A stretch of 9,455 bases of DNA, taken from contig JAXDZY010000130.1 in NCBI GenBank assembly GCA_034086685.1, positions 1-9,455 on the forward strand. Reading direction: 5' to 3'. Position 1 is the first letter of the stretch. Each line of letters begins with the position of its first letter. Made by a program: the position numbers and the translations under genes. Under the pieces are notes generated by a model. The model did not search any database. It saw nothing but the letters and a program-made list of their open reading frames with translations, and was not told the origin of the DNA. The DNA comes from TWA4 sp034086685. Its GTDB lineage: Bacteria > Bacillota > Clostridia > Lachnospirales > Lachnospiraceae. Shown here piece after piece: positions 1-6,023 of the stretch.

Positions 1-5
1 TAAAC

Positions 6-87
6 ACAACTCCTTATTGATGGATATGGTCAATTGTTTCTGGATAACTCAATTTTACCATAAATCAGTGAGGAGTTGTTTTATTTT
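6..87 (+). terminator. long imperfect hairpin with T-rich tail, probable terminator of an upstream gene
   Basis: Positions 6-21 pair with 64-79 (14 Watson-Crick pairs plus two G-U). The pairing continues inward as 25-30 with 57-62 (TATGGT/ACCATA) and 32-36 with 50-54, leaving a loop of about 13 nt. The run TTTTATTTT follows immediately on the plus strand, which fits an intrinsic terminator for a gene lying left of the window. The stem is unusually long for a plain terminator, so a small palindromic repeat or remnant of a mobile element is an alternative. Confidence 0.5.
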
Positions 88-101
88 GGAACAAAAAATT
101 T

Positions 102-138
102 CCCGTATTTATGCGGGTTTTGGCGTTTCGCAAATGCC
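102..138 (+). other. two tandem short hairpins in the GH43 leader
   Basis: The first hairpin pairs CCCGTA (102-107) with TGCGGG (112-117) around TTTA and is followed by TTTT. The second pairs GGCGTTT (122-128) with AAATGCC (132-138) around CGC. Both lie between the large hairpin and the ribosome binding site of the glycosidase gene. They could be a second terminator or a leader attenuator. I recognise no known riboswitch class. Confidence 0.35.
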
Positions 139-169
139 TAATCAACTCAAAACGAGAAAGGAGCACAAC

Positions 170-1468
170 ATGAAAAACAATACCTTCAGCAACCCTCTGT
201 TATCCGGTTTTTACCCGGATCCTTCCATCTGCAGAGTTGGCAGTGACTATTATATGGTTACATCTTCCTTTGTTTATTTCCCCGGACTTCCGATTTTTCA
301 CAGTAAAGATCTGGTTCACTGGGAACAGATCGGACACGGCATCTCAGATCCCGAACAGCTGGATTATAAAAACTGTGAAACCTCCCTGGGGCTGTGGGCT
401 CCAACCATCCGTTATCATGAAGGAACTTTTTATATCATCAACACTTTCGTTTCCGAAGGACGGGAAGCACGCAGGGATAATTACATCATAACAGCAAAAA
501 ATCCTGCCGGTCCCTGGAGCAGGGCACATTTTATCAAAAACGCCGATGGTATCGATTCCAGCCTTTATTTTGACCAGGACGGACGGATCCGGTATATGGG
601 AAATTATATTCATAAACGTCCTTTATATGAGGGACACCACGGAATCTATCTGTGCGAACTGAATCCTGAAACACTGCAGTTTAAAGGAAGACACAAAGTT
701 ATCTGGAATGGTGCAAAAACAGGAAGCAAATGGATCGAAGCACCTCACATCTATTATCATGATGGTTATTATTATCTGATTGTAGCCGAGGGAGGTACCT
801 TTACCAATCACAGTGTTATGATGGCCCGCTGCAAAACCATCGACGGCGATTATGAAATCTGTCCCAGAAATCCTGTTGTTTCTCACCGTCATCTTTCTCT
901 GGAACATGAAATTTCAGTTACCGGACACGCTGATCTGGTACAGACTCAAAATAATGAATGGTGGATGGTTCTGCCGGCAGTCCGTCCCTACGAAGGAGCT
1001 CATTTCAATCTCGGCCGGGAAACTTTCATGGTTCCGGTCATCTGGGATTCTGACGGATGGCTTCGCGTTGATAACGATAATGGACTGGTAAACAGCCGGG
1101 AAAGACTTCCTGAATTGCCATTTTATCACACCCGGCCGGCTTTCTGCAGTGACAATTTTGAATCTGATAAACTGAATCTTTGCTGGAACAGTATTCACCC
1201 TTACTCCGATGATCAGAAACTGAAGAGGTCATCCTGGACAAGGCTGTCAAAAAACGGCATGCCGAACAGTGTATACAGTAAAGTGCCCACCAGCAGGAAA
1301 AATCCGTACATCATACCGATGACCTTTGCCGTTTTGCCGATGTTGGGCATCAGCCTGTCGGGATGTCCTTCCGCCTGGTACAGCTGTACGGAATCCTCCT
1401 CCTGTACAAACAGAAGCATCATTAATACAACCCCCAGACCGCCCACATACTGCAGAAAACCTCTGTAA
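170..1468 (+). CDS. GH43 beta-xylosidase / arabinofuranosidase, C-terminally truncated and read into antisense trkH
   Basis: This is a glycoside hydrolase family 43 enzyme of the xylan beta-1,4-xylosidase type, probably cytoplasmic since no signal peptide is seen. It would release xylose or arabinose from plant xylo-oligosaccharides. The ATG at 170 follows GAAAGGAG at a 6-nt gap; an open frame extends upstream to 17 but has no ribosome site. The three expected GH43 acidic residues are visible: base Asp17 in FYPDPS, Asp129 in DGIDSSLYFD, and acid Glu190 in KWIEAPH. The five-bladed propeller appears complete to about residue 320. The C-terminal beta-sandwich usual in proteins of about 530 residues starts (FCSDNFESDKLNLCWN) and then breaks off near residue 345. 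The last 75 or so codons are the antisense of the neighbouring trkH and should not be read as native protein. Catalytic domain and family are secure; activity after loss of the C-terminal domain is uncertain, because that domain often completes the active site. Confidence 0.85.
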   Translation: MKNNTFSNPLLSGFYPDPSICRVGSDYYMVTSSFVYFPGLPIFHSKDLVHWEQIGHGISDPEQLDYKNCETSLGLWAPTIRYHEGTFYIINTFVSEGREARRDNYIITAKNPAGPWSRAHFIKNADGIDSSLYFDQDGRIRYMGNYIHKRPLYEGHHGIYLCELNPETLQFKGRHKVIWNGAKTGSKWIEAPHIYYHDGYYYLIVAEGGTFTNHSVMMARCKTIDGDYEICPRNPVVSHRHLSLEHEISVTGHADLVQTQNNEWWMVLPAVRPYEGAHFNLGRETFMVPVIWDSDGWLRVDNDNGLVNSRERLPELPFYHTRPAFCSDNFESDKLNLCWNSIHPYSDDQKLKRSSWTRLSKNGMPNSVYSKVPTSRKNPYIIPMTFAVLPMLGISLSGCPSAWYSCTESSSCTNRSIINTTPRPPTYCRKPL

Positions 1469-1806
1469 AACAGGAAAATATGCGGTGCGGTTTCCACATT
1501 AAGCACTGAAAGCCCTGTGGTGGTAAAACCACTCACCGATTCAAAAAGTGCCTGCACCGGTGTTACATTTCCATACAACAGGAAAGGAACAGCCGCCAGT
1601 ATAAAACCATACAGCCATACACAAACCACAAGCCGGTTGGTACTGAGCCTTCGTTTCTTTCCCTGGCAGCCCAGAAGGCCCAGTGCCATACCGATGACAG
1701 CCGGAAGGATAAATTTCCATGAAAGTCCTGCTTCCTCAGGGTAAAATGGAAGTACCAGCAAAGGCACCAGCAGTATGAATGCCTCCAGAATCATCATTTT
1801 CCCCAT
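1213..1806 (-). pseudogene. trkH: TrkH-family potassium uptake membrane protein, N-terminal part only
   Basis: This is the membrane subunit of a Trk/Ktr-type K+ uptake system, cut off after about 190 of the roughly 450-480 residues usual for the family. The hydrophobic N-terminal segments and the first pore loop (SVSGFTTTGLS) are present, followed by the YRGFLQYVGGLGVVLM helix. The match ends at GMPFFDSLV, just before the second pore loop; about seven unrelated residues then lead to the stop. The frame opens at 1833, but AAAGGAG at 1821-1815 points to the ATG at 1806 (or GTG at 1809). It lies directly downstream of trkA, whose restored frame would end at 1820, so the pair was probably translationally coupled. 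Loss of three of four pore loops should abolish transport. The break faces the break in the GH43 gene. Confidence 0.85.
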
Positions 1807-1819
1807 CACGGGAACTCCT

Positions 1820-2331
1820 TTACGATGCATCATTTCCCGTCATCTCCCTGATCTGTTCCAGTTTACTCTTGTCTGATGTAATTATCAGCAGCACATCTCC
1901 CTCGATAATTCTCGTATCACCTCATAGTTGGATATTTCCTTCTCCGACAGCTCCGAAGGGCAGATAGTGTCGATTCCCATGTCTTTCACCAGATCGATTT
2001 TTTCTTCATCATAGATCCGGGCAACCACCTTCGGGATCCGGAAGACTTTTTTTGCAATCTGTGCTGCACAGATATTCACACAATCATAATCGGTCACTGC
2101 AATAAACGCCGTGGCCTTATTAAGTTCTGCTGCTGTCAGCCGTTCCAGATCCGTTGCACTGGCCGCCATGGTCAATCCACCATAGGAACAGGGCAGCTTT
2201 CGAAATGCTGTTTTATCACAGTCAAGAACCATAACATCTTTTTTCTCATCAGATAATTTTCCGGCAATGCTTGCCCCGAGACGGCCGCATCCGGCAATCA
2301 CCGTGTAATCATTTTTTCCTTCCATCATCAT
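1820..2331 (-). pseudogene. trkA: TrkA-type NAD-binding K+ transport regulator with a frameshift near the C-terminus
   Basis: This is a cytosolic RCK/TrkA-N subunit that would bind NAD(H) or nucleotide and gate the TrkH channel. The Rossmann motif GCGRLG is near residue 11 and the ribose-binding acidic residue is in VLDCD. The uninterrupted frame stops at 1885 after an unlikely tail (VIRELSREMCC). Shifting frame near 1917-1923 restores a TrkA-like C-terminus (IIEGDVLLIITSDKSKLEQI) that ends at 1820, next to the trkH ribosome site. One missing base would explain this. AGGAGG follows the stop of the TPR gene, and three consecutive ATG codons (2331, 2328, 2325) are available; the latter two have better spacing. 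Whether the shift is biological, programmed or a sequencing error cannot be told here. Confidence 0.8.
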
Positions 2332-2337
2332 ATCCTC

Positions 2338-2697
2338 CTATTTTCTCACAAGATGTCCTATATGGTGTTTATCATAAACAATCTCAAACTGAGAATCATT
2401 CTGTACCGGACAATCTTCCTCTGTATAAGCATATTTTCCTGACGGGCACATACTGCCAAACTGTTCCATGTTGTATCGGGCAGGAATATATGTGGGATCC
2501 AGTGCGTAAGCCGCCCGGAAATGCTTCATGGCCATAACGTGGTTTTTCCTTTTTTCCATCAGAATTCCCATTAGATTGTGCAAAACAGCTGAATAAGGAT
2601 TTTCCGCCATGGATTTTCCGATTTCCTGTTCACAGGCTGTATATTCATGACTGTCGATCAGTTCCTTACATCTGCTTATCATTCTGATTTCCATCAT
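2338..2697 (-). CDS. small TPR-repeat protein, first gene of the trk operon
   Basis: A 119-residue soluble protein with tetratricopeptide-like helical pairs at about residues 5-80; the clearest is LMGILMEKRKNHVMAMKHF followed by RAAYALDPTYIPARYNM. TPR repeats usually mediate protein-protein contacts, so it may be an adaptor for the transporter or its regulators; this is inference. The C-terminal 40 residues (CPSGKYAYTEEDCPVQ region) contain two cysteines and are not TPR-like. The ATG at 2697 follows AAGGAGG at 5 nt. The stop is separated from trkA by only a few bases that hold the trkA ribosome site, so the two are co-transcribed. No enzymatic motif is seen. Confidence 0.75.
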   Translation of the reverse strand: MMEIRMISRCKELIDSHEYTACEQEIGKSMAENPYSAVLHNLMGILMEKRKNHVMAMKHFRAAYALDPTYIPARYNMEQFGSMCPSGKYAYTEEDCPVQNDSQFEIVYDKHHIGHLVRK

Positions 2698-2724
2698 GTC
2701 TGCCTCCTTATTTAATGTACCTGA

Positions 2725-2753
2725 AGTATAACTGCTTTGCTGTGATTACAGTG
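2725..2753 (-). promoter_or_regulatory. promoter of the TPR-trkA-trkH operon, weak -35
   Basis: A consensus-like -10, TATACT (minus strand, 2730-2725), lies 28 bases upstream of the TPR start codon. Seventeen bases further up the -35 position reads CACTGT, a poor match to TTGACA. A good -10 with a poor -35 that is overlapped by an operator pair is typical of activator-dependent promoters of the PhoB/OmpR type. Confidence 0.6.
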
Positions 2754-2851
2754 TGGAAATCACCGTACAGCCTGTGAAAATGCTGTGAGAATTTCTCCTT
2801 CATGTGAGAAACCTGTAAATGAGAATTAACCGTGTAAAAATGTTGTGAGAA
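2738..2851 (-). promoter_or_regulatory. array of four paired half-sites for an OmpR/PhoB/KdpE-class regulator
   Basis: On the minus strand the core CACA/TACA occurs at 2847-2844 and 2836-2833; 2817-2814 and 2806-2803; 2787-2784 and 2776-2773; 2755-2752 and 2744-2741. Spacing inside every pair is exactly 11 bp, and pairs start 30, 30 and 32 bp apart. Cores are preceded by T-rich bases, giving a half-site close to TTYTCACA (examples TTCTCACA, TTTTTACA, TTTTCACA). Tandem direct half-sites at 11 bp are how dimers of OmpR-family winged-helix regulators bind. The proximal pair overlaps the -35. The KdpE-like regulator encoded just upstream is the obvious candidate; that link is inferred. Confidence 0.65.
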
Positions 2852-2875
2852 CGACGTAATAGTTCGGCAGAATTC

Positions 2876-2926
2876 ATAATAAAAGATGCAGTGCCGACTG
2901 TTGTTCTAGCCAGTCTGCACTGCATC
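2876..2926 (-). terminator. intrinsic terminator after kdpE
   Basis: Positions 2885-2900 and 2911-2926 form a 16-bp stem with one mismatch and a 10-nt loop. On the minus strand it is followed by CTTTTATTATG, a moderately U-rich tail. It begins 19 bases past the kdpE-like stop codon, so it should separate the two-component genes from the trk operon and make the downstream promoter necessary. Confidence 0.7.
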
Positions 2927-2944
2927 CATTGTCTGTGCGGCATT

Positions 2945-3652
2945 CTAATGCTCCCGCATCCGGTAGCCGATACCGATTTCCGTCTCAATATATTCCGGTT
3001 TTGCAGGATTAGCCTCGATTTTTCTCCTGGTGGAAGCCATGACGGAACGAAGTACCTGTGTATCTTCTCCGTATCCTTCCCCCCATAGCTTTCTCAGTAT
3101 GGTATGATAAGTCAAAACCTTGCCGGGATTCTGCATAAACAGAAGCATCAGATTATATTCCATGGGTGTCAGATGGATTTCATTTCCATCCTTATACATC
3201 ACATGGGCACCATTATCCATCTTCAGCCCTCCGTTGACATAAACCGTATCATCCGGCTTTTTCTCCTCAGCTGCATGATTCATCCGGTAATAATGTCTCA
3301 AAGCCACACGGATTCTTGCCATAAGCTCCGTGGCCGAAAAAGGCTTTGTCAGATAGTCATCTGCTCCGTCATCCAGAGCGGCTGCTTTTTCTTTATCCTG
3401 ATCTCTTGCTGAAACAATAATAATCGGTACTTCCGACCATTTTCTTATTTTATGGAGTACATCCATTCCATCCATATCCGGCAATCCCAGATCCAGAAGG
3501 ATCAGATCCGCATTTTTACGGATCATGCAATCGATGCCAGCTTTTCCATTAACGGCACTTTCCACCGCAAATCCCGCATTTTCCAGTGTGTACACCATGA
3601 AATTCTGAATCTGCACATCATCTTCTATAACCAGTATCGTCTCTTTAAACAT
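2945..3652 (-). CDS. kdpE: KdpE-like OmpR-family response regulator
   Basis: A 235-residue DNA-binding response regulator, close to the usual 225-230 for KdpE. The receiver spans about residues 4-118, with acidic pair D11/D12, phospho-acceptor D54 (LLDLGLPDMDG), S81 and K103 (TKPF). The winged-helix output domain is in the second half (EIHLTPMEYNLMLLFMQNPG, then the GYGEDTQVLRSVMASTRRKI recognition region). An upstream extension of the frame to 3748 is antisense-like; the ATG at 3652 starts exactly at the receiver and overlaps the kinase gene by 8 nt, giving translational coupling. It would be phosphorylated by the adjacent kinase and control K+ uptake genes. The symbol rests on family resemblance; no kdpFABC genes are visible, and the target here appears to be trk. 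Confidence 0.85.
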   Translation of the reverse strand: MFKETILVIEDDVQIQNFMVYTLENAGFAVESAVNGKAGIDCMIRKNADLILLDLGLPDMDGMDVLHKIRKWSEVPIIIVSARDQDKEKAAALDDGADDYLTKPFSATELMARIRVALRHYYRMNHAAEEKKPDDTVYVNGGLKMDNGAHVMYKDGNEIHLTPMEYNLMLLFMQNPGKVLTYHTILRKLWGEGYGEDTQVLRSVMASTRRKIEANPAKPEYIETEIGIGYRMREH

Positions 3653-5156
3653 CGTCTTCTGAATTTTCTCCTTCCTCAAGCGGCAGTGTAAAAACAAACT
3701 CCGCACCCTTTGCATCCGTACGGTTGCGGCCTGTGATAGTTCCTCCATGTGCCTTTATAACAGTTTCACATATGGTAAGTCCCAGACCGATTCCTCTTCT
3801 GACATCAGAGGAACGCGTTTTTGAAGTATAAAATATCTGAAACAGGTTGGGAACATCATCGTCGGGTATTCCTTCCCCTCCGTCTCTGACAGTCACCGAT
3901 ATATTTTTTTCCGTATATGCTGCAGAAACGGCAATCTCCTCCCGGGATGCGGTATGTTTAACGGCATTGTCCAGAAGATTTACAATTACCTGCTCGATCA
4001 ATTTTGCATCCATGGGAACAAGCCGAAACTCCTGTGGTGTCTCCACCTGAATCTCCCGGTCCGGATAGCTTCGCTCCATATGAGCCACCGCACAGCCAAT
4101 GATCTCTTCAATGGCCTCCATCTCCTTATGTACCAGAATCTTTCCATCCTGAAGACGGGTGAGACTCAAAATATTCTCTACCAGTGATTTCAGCCAGTCC
4201 GCATCCTGATAGATTCCCCGAAGCAGTTTCTGCCGAGGGTCATCCTGAGCTGTCATATCCATAAGCATTTCAGACGTACCCATTATACCCGACAGGGGTG
4301 TCCGCAGATCATGGGAAATAGCTCTCAGCAGATTGGCCCGTTCCCGTTCGCGTTCCATATTTTCCCGGTCATGTATTCTCTCCACCGTCACTTCAATCCT
4401 TTCCATAGCCATGGAAAGATTCTCGATAATAGAATGAAGCAGTTTTTTCTTCTCCAGCAGTTCCTCCACCGGCACTTTCCTGTCAATTTTCACCACAGCC
4501 AGCAGATTTTCACGACCATTCACGGGATAGGACCAGGTTTCCTCATCCTCCAGATATTCCGTCCGCAAATTGGAAAACCTTCTGCGAAGCTTCTCCGGAT
4601 CCGGCACATCCCTGTGAATCTGTTCCTCACCCACCTGCTGGAGATAAAACACTTCACCCTGCCTGCCCAGATAAATACATCCCGTATTGGCCTGCATCAG
4701 ACGGCTGATGCTTTCCACTGCGATTTTTAAAACAGCTTCCATATCCGCCGCATCAGAAAGCCTGCTGGAAAGCATATAGAGAATCTGGCTCTCTTTCCCT
4801 CTTTCGTTGGCCTCCCTGGTCAGAAGCTTTTCTTTTGTTGTCAGCGCACTTGTCACAAATGACGTTATCAGCATAATAAAAAAAGTAATCAAATATCCCG
4901 GATCATTCACAGCCAATGTATGATAAGGTGCGGTAAAAAAATAATTAAAGCACAACAGAGAAATCACAGCTGACAGAATACCGTACTGATATCCCTGTGT
5001 AAAACGTGCCACCAGCAAAACCGCCAGAATATACATGACTACAATATTGGTTTCCGCAAACCCCAGCCTGACAAAAATTTTGCCTGACAGAGTTGCAGCC
5101 GCGGCAATACCGGTCAGCACCATGATATTCTGAAAAATTTTCTCCCTTTTATTCAT
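3645..5156 (-). CDS. kdpD: short KdpD-like membrane sensor histidine kinase (DUF4118-GAF-HisKA-HATPase)
   Basis: Membrane kinase expected to sense K+ or turgor signals and phosphorylate the downstream KdpE-like regulator. About four transmembrane helices occupy residues 10-108 and resemble the KdpD membrane domain (the FNYFFTAPYHTLAVNDP stretch is characteristic). A GAF-like region (about 120-270) follows, then HisKA with His282 in ISHDLRTPL, and the HATPase with N-box NLLDNAVKH, DGGEGI and GIGLGL. The protein has 503 residues. The roughly 350-residue N-terminal KdpD and universal-stress-like domains of classical KdpD (about 890 residues) are absent; there is no room for them because the promoter is just upstream. 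The frame opens at 5183, but AAGGTGAT before the ATG pair at 5159/5156 and a likely transcription start near 5185 favour 5156. Confidence 0.85.
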   Translation of the reverse strand: MNKREKIFQNIMVLTGIAAAATLSGKIFVRLGFAETNIVVMYILAVLLVARFTQGYQYGILSAVISLLCFNYFFTAPYHTLAVNDPGYLITFFIMLITSFVTSALTTKEKLLTREANERGKESQILYMLSSRLSDAADMEAVLKIAVESISRLMQANTGCIYLGRQGEVFYLQQVGEEQIHRDVPDPEKLRRRFSNLRTEYLEDEETWSYPVNGRENLLAVVKIDRKVPVEELLEKKKLLHSIIENLSMAMERIEVTVERIHDRENMERERERANLLRAISHDLRTPLSGIMGTSEMLMDMTAQDDPRQKLLRGIYQDADWLKSLVENILSLTRLQDGKILVHKEMEAIEEIIGCAVAHMERSYPDREIQVETPQEFRLVPMDAKLIEQVIVNLLDNAVKHTASREEIAVSAAYTEKNISVTVRDGGEGIPDDDVPNLFQIFYTSKTRSSDVRRGIGLGLTICETVIKAHGGTITGRNRTDAKGAEFVFTLPLEEGENSEDDV

Positions 5157-5191
5157 CATAATCACCTTTTCATCAGATTTCATACCAATTC

Positions 5192-5220
5192 AGTATAACA
5201 CAGGAAAAGATGTTTTCCAA
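5192..5220 (-). promoter_or_regulatory. sigma-A promoter for the KdpD/KdpE-like operon
   Basis: On the minus strand TTGGAA (5220-5215) and TATACT (5197-5192) are separated by 17 bp. Transcription would begin near 5185, about 30 bases before the preferred start codon at 5156. It is back-to-back with the TetR promoter: the two -35 boxes are 12 bases apart, so the TetR repressor bound nearby could influence both. Confidence 0.6.
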
Positions 5221-5232
5221 CCCGACTGATTA

Positions 5233-5261
5233 TTGACCGACCGGTCTGTTTATGATATACT
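5233..5261 (+). promoter_or_regulatory. sigma-A promoter for the tetR-antiporter operon
   Basis: TTGACC (5233-5238) and TATACT (5256-5261) are separated by exactly 17 bp, a near-consensus promoter with a start site near 5268. The first TetR-type operator overlaps the -35 and spacer, and the second covers the start site, so it should be strongly repressible. Confidence 0.7.
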
Positions 5262-5285
5262 CCAAAACAGACCGATCGGTTTGTT
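5236..5285 (+). promoter_or_regulatory. two TetR-family operators
   Basis: Operator 2 (5266-5285) contains the perfect palindrome ACCGATCGGT at 5271-5280, with flanks AACAG/TTGTT that pair at four of five positions. Operator 1 (5236-5250) read on the minus strand is AACAGACCGGTCGGT, matching 14 of 15 bases of operator 2 in inverted orientation. Centres are 35 bp apart. The ACCGACCGGT-type sequence is common for TetR-family autoregulators. Both sites flank the -10 of the tetR promoter. Confidence 0.7.
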
Positions 5286-5333
5286 ATTTGATTCGTGAGT
5301 ATAATCAATAGAATTTTACATGGGAGGACTGCC

Positions 5334-5996
5334 GTGAAACGTGAGGAAAAAAGTGCTTTGTCAAAACAGCGGATACTGGATGCCGCCATGGAGGAATTTT
5401 CGCTGAAAGGCTATGAGGGAGCTTCTCTGAATACAGTATGGGCAAAAAAAGGGATTTCCAAGGGGATAATCTACCACCATTTCAAAGATAAGGATGAATT
5501 ATATCTGCTGTGCGTGGAAACCTGTTTTCAGGAGGTTACTTCCTACCTGCGGACTGCTGCCGATGCGCTGCAGGGAACAGCCCGCATACGCCTGCAGGAT
5601 TACTTTGATGCCAGACTGCAGTTTTTTGCCGATAATCCGCAGTATCTGGGGATTTTTGTGGACGCATCCTTCAATCCCCCCATCAGGCTCGTAACTGAAA
5701 TCGCACAGCTCCGCCGGGATTTTGACAATCTGAATATTTCCGTACTTACCCGCCTGCTGGAAAACGAACCGCTGCGTCCGGGACTTTGTGTTGACCTGGT
5801 GGTGGATGATTTCCGGATGTATATGGATTATTTCAACATGCATTATAAAACAGACTGCCGCAGTGCACAGTCTCCGGAGGAGATCCTTCGGGAACATGAA
5901 GAAAGATGCCACAGACAGCTGGATATTTTTCTGTATGGCGTGCTGAACACCGGCGAACCGGAAAAATCAGCTGCAGCAGGGCAGACAAAATCATAA
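5334..5996 (+). CDS. TetR-family transcriptional repressor
   Basis: A 220-residue cytosolic one-component regulator. The TetR DNA-binding domain covers about residues 8-58 (RILDAAMEEFSLKGYEG, then GISKGIIYHHFKDKDEL). The helical C-terminal domain would bind a ligand or inducer and make the dimer, but its sequence does not identify the ligand. The start is set by GGGAGG at 5322-5327 followed by GTG at 5334; the open frame reaches 5295 but those codons lie in the leader. It is followed after 27 bases by the antiporter gene, and two palindromic operators sit on its own promoter. It most likely represses itself and the antiporter, so the antiporter would be induced by an unknown compound or ion stress. 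Confidence 0.85.
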   Translation: MKREEKSALSKQRILDAAMEEFSLKGYEGASLNTVWAKKGISKGIIYHHFKDKDELYLLCVETCFQEVTSYLRTAADALQGTARIRLQDYFDARLQFFADNPQYLGIFVDASFNPPIRLVTEIAQLRRDFDNLNISVLTRLLENEPLRPGLCVDLVVDDFRMYMDYFNMHYKTDCRSAQSPEEILREHEERCHRQLDIFLYGVLNTGEPEKSAAAGQTKS

Positions 5997-6023
5997 AAGA
6001 ACTATTTTTCAAGGAGTGATAAC

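Noticed and set aside
17..169. N-terminal extension of the GH43 protein
   Set aside because: It reads through hairpins, lacks a ribosome site and adds no GH43-like sequence; ATG 170 has GAAAGGAG at proper spacing.
2738..2851. 30-bp periodic repeats resembling a short CRISPR array
   Set aside because: Only short cores repeat, with 11-bp sub-spacing and no conserved long repeat or cas genes; the layout fits operator sites.
2698..2944. A potassium or c-di-AMP riboswitch in the trk leader
   Set aside because: The predicted transcript leader after the -10 is only about 20 bases, too short for a riboswitch, and the structured part is accounted for by the kdpE terminator.
4311..4730. Open plus-strand frame of 139 codons
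   Set aside because: It lies entirely antisense to the kinase coding region, has no ribosome site and encodes no recognisable protein.
5499..5912. Open minus-strand frame of 137 codons
   Set aside because: It is the antisense shadow of the TetR gene, which has clear family motifs and its own promoter.
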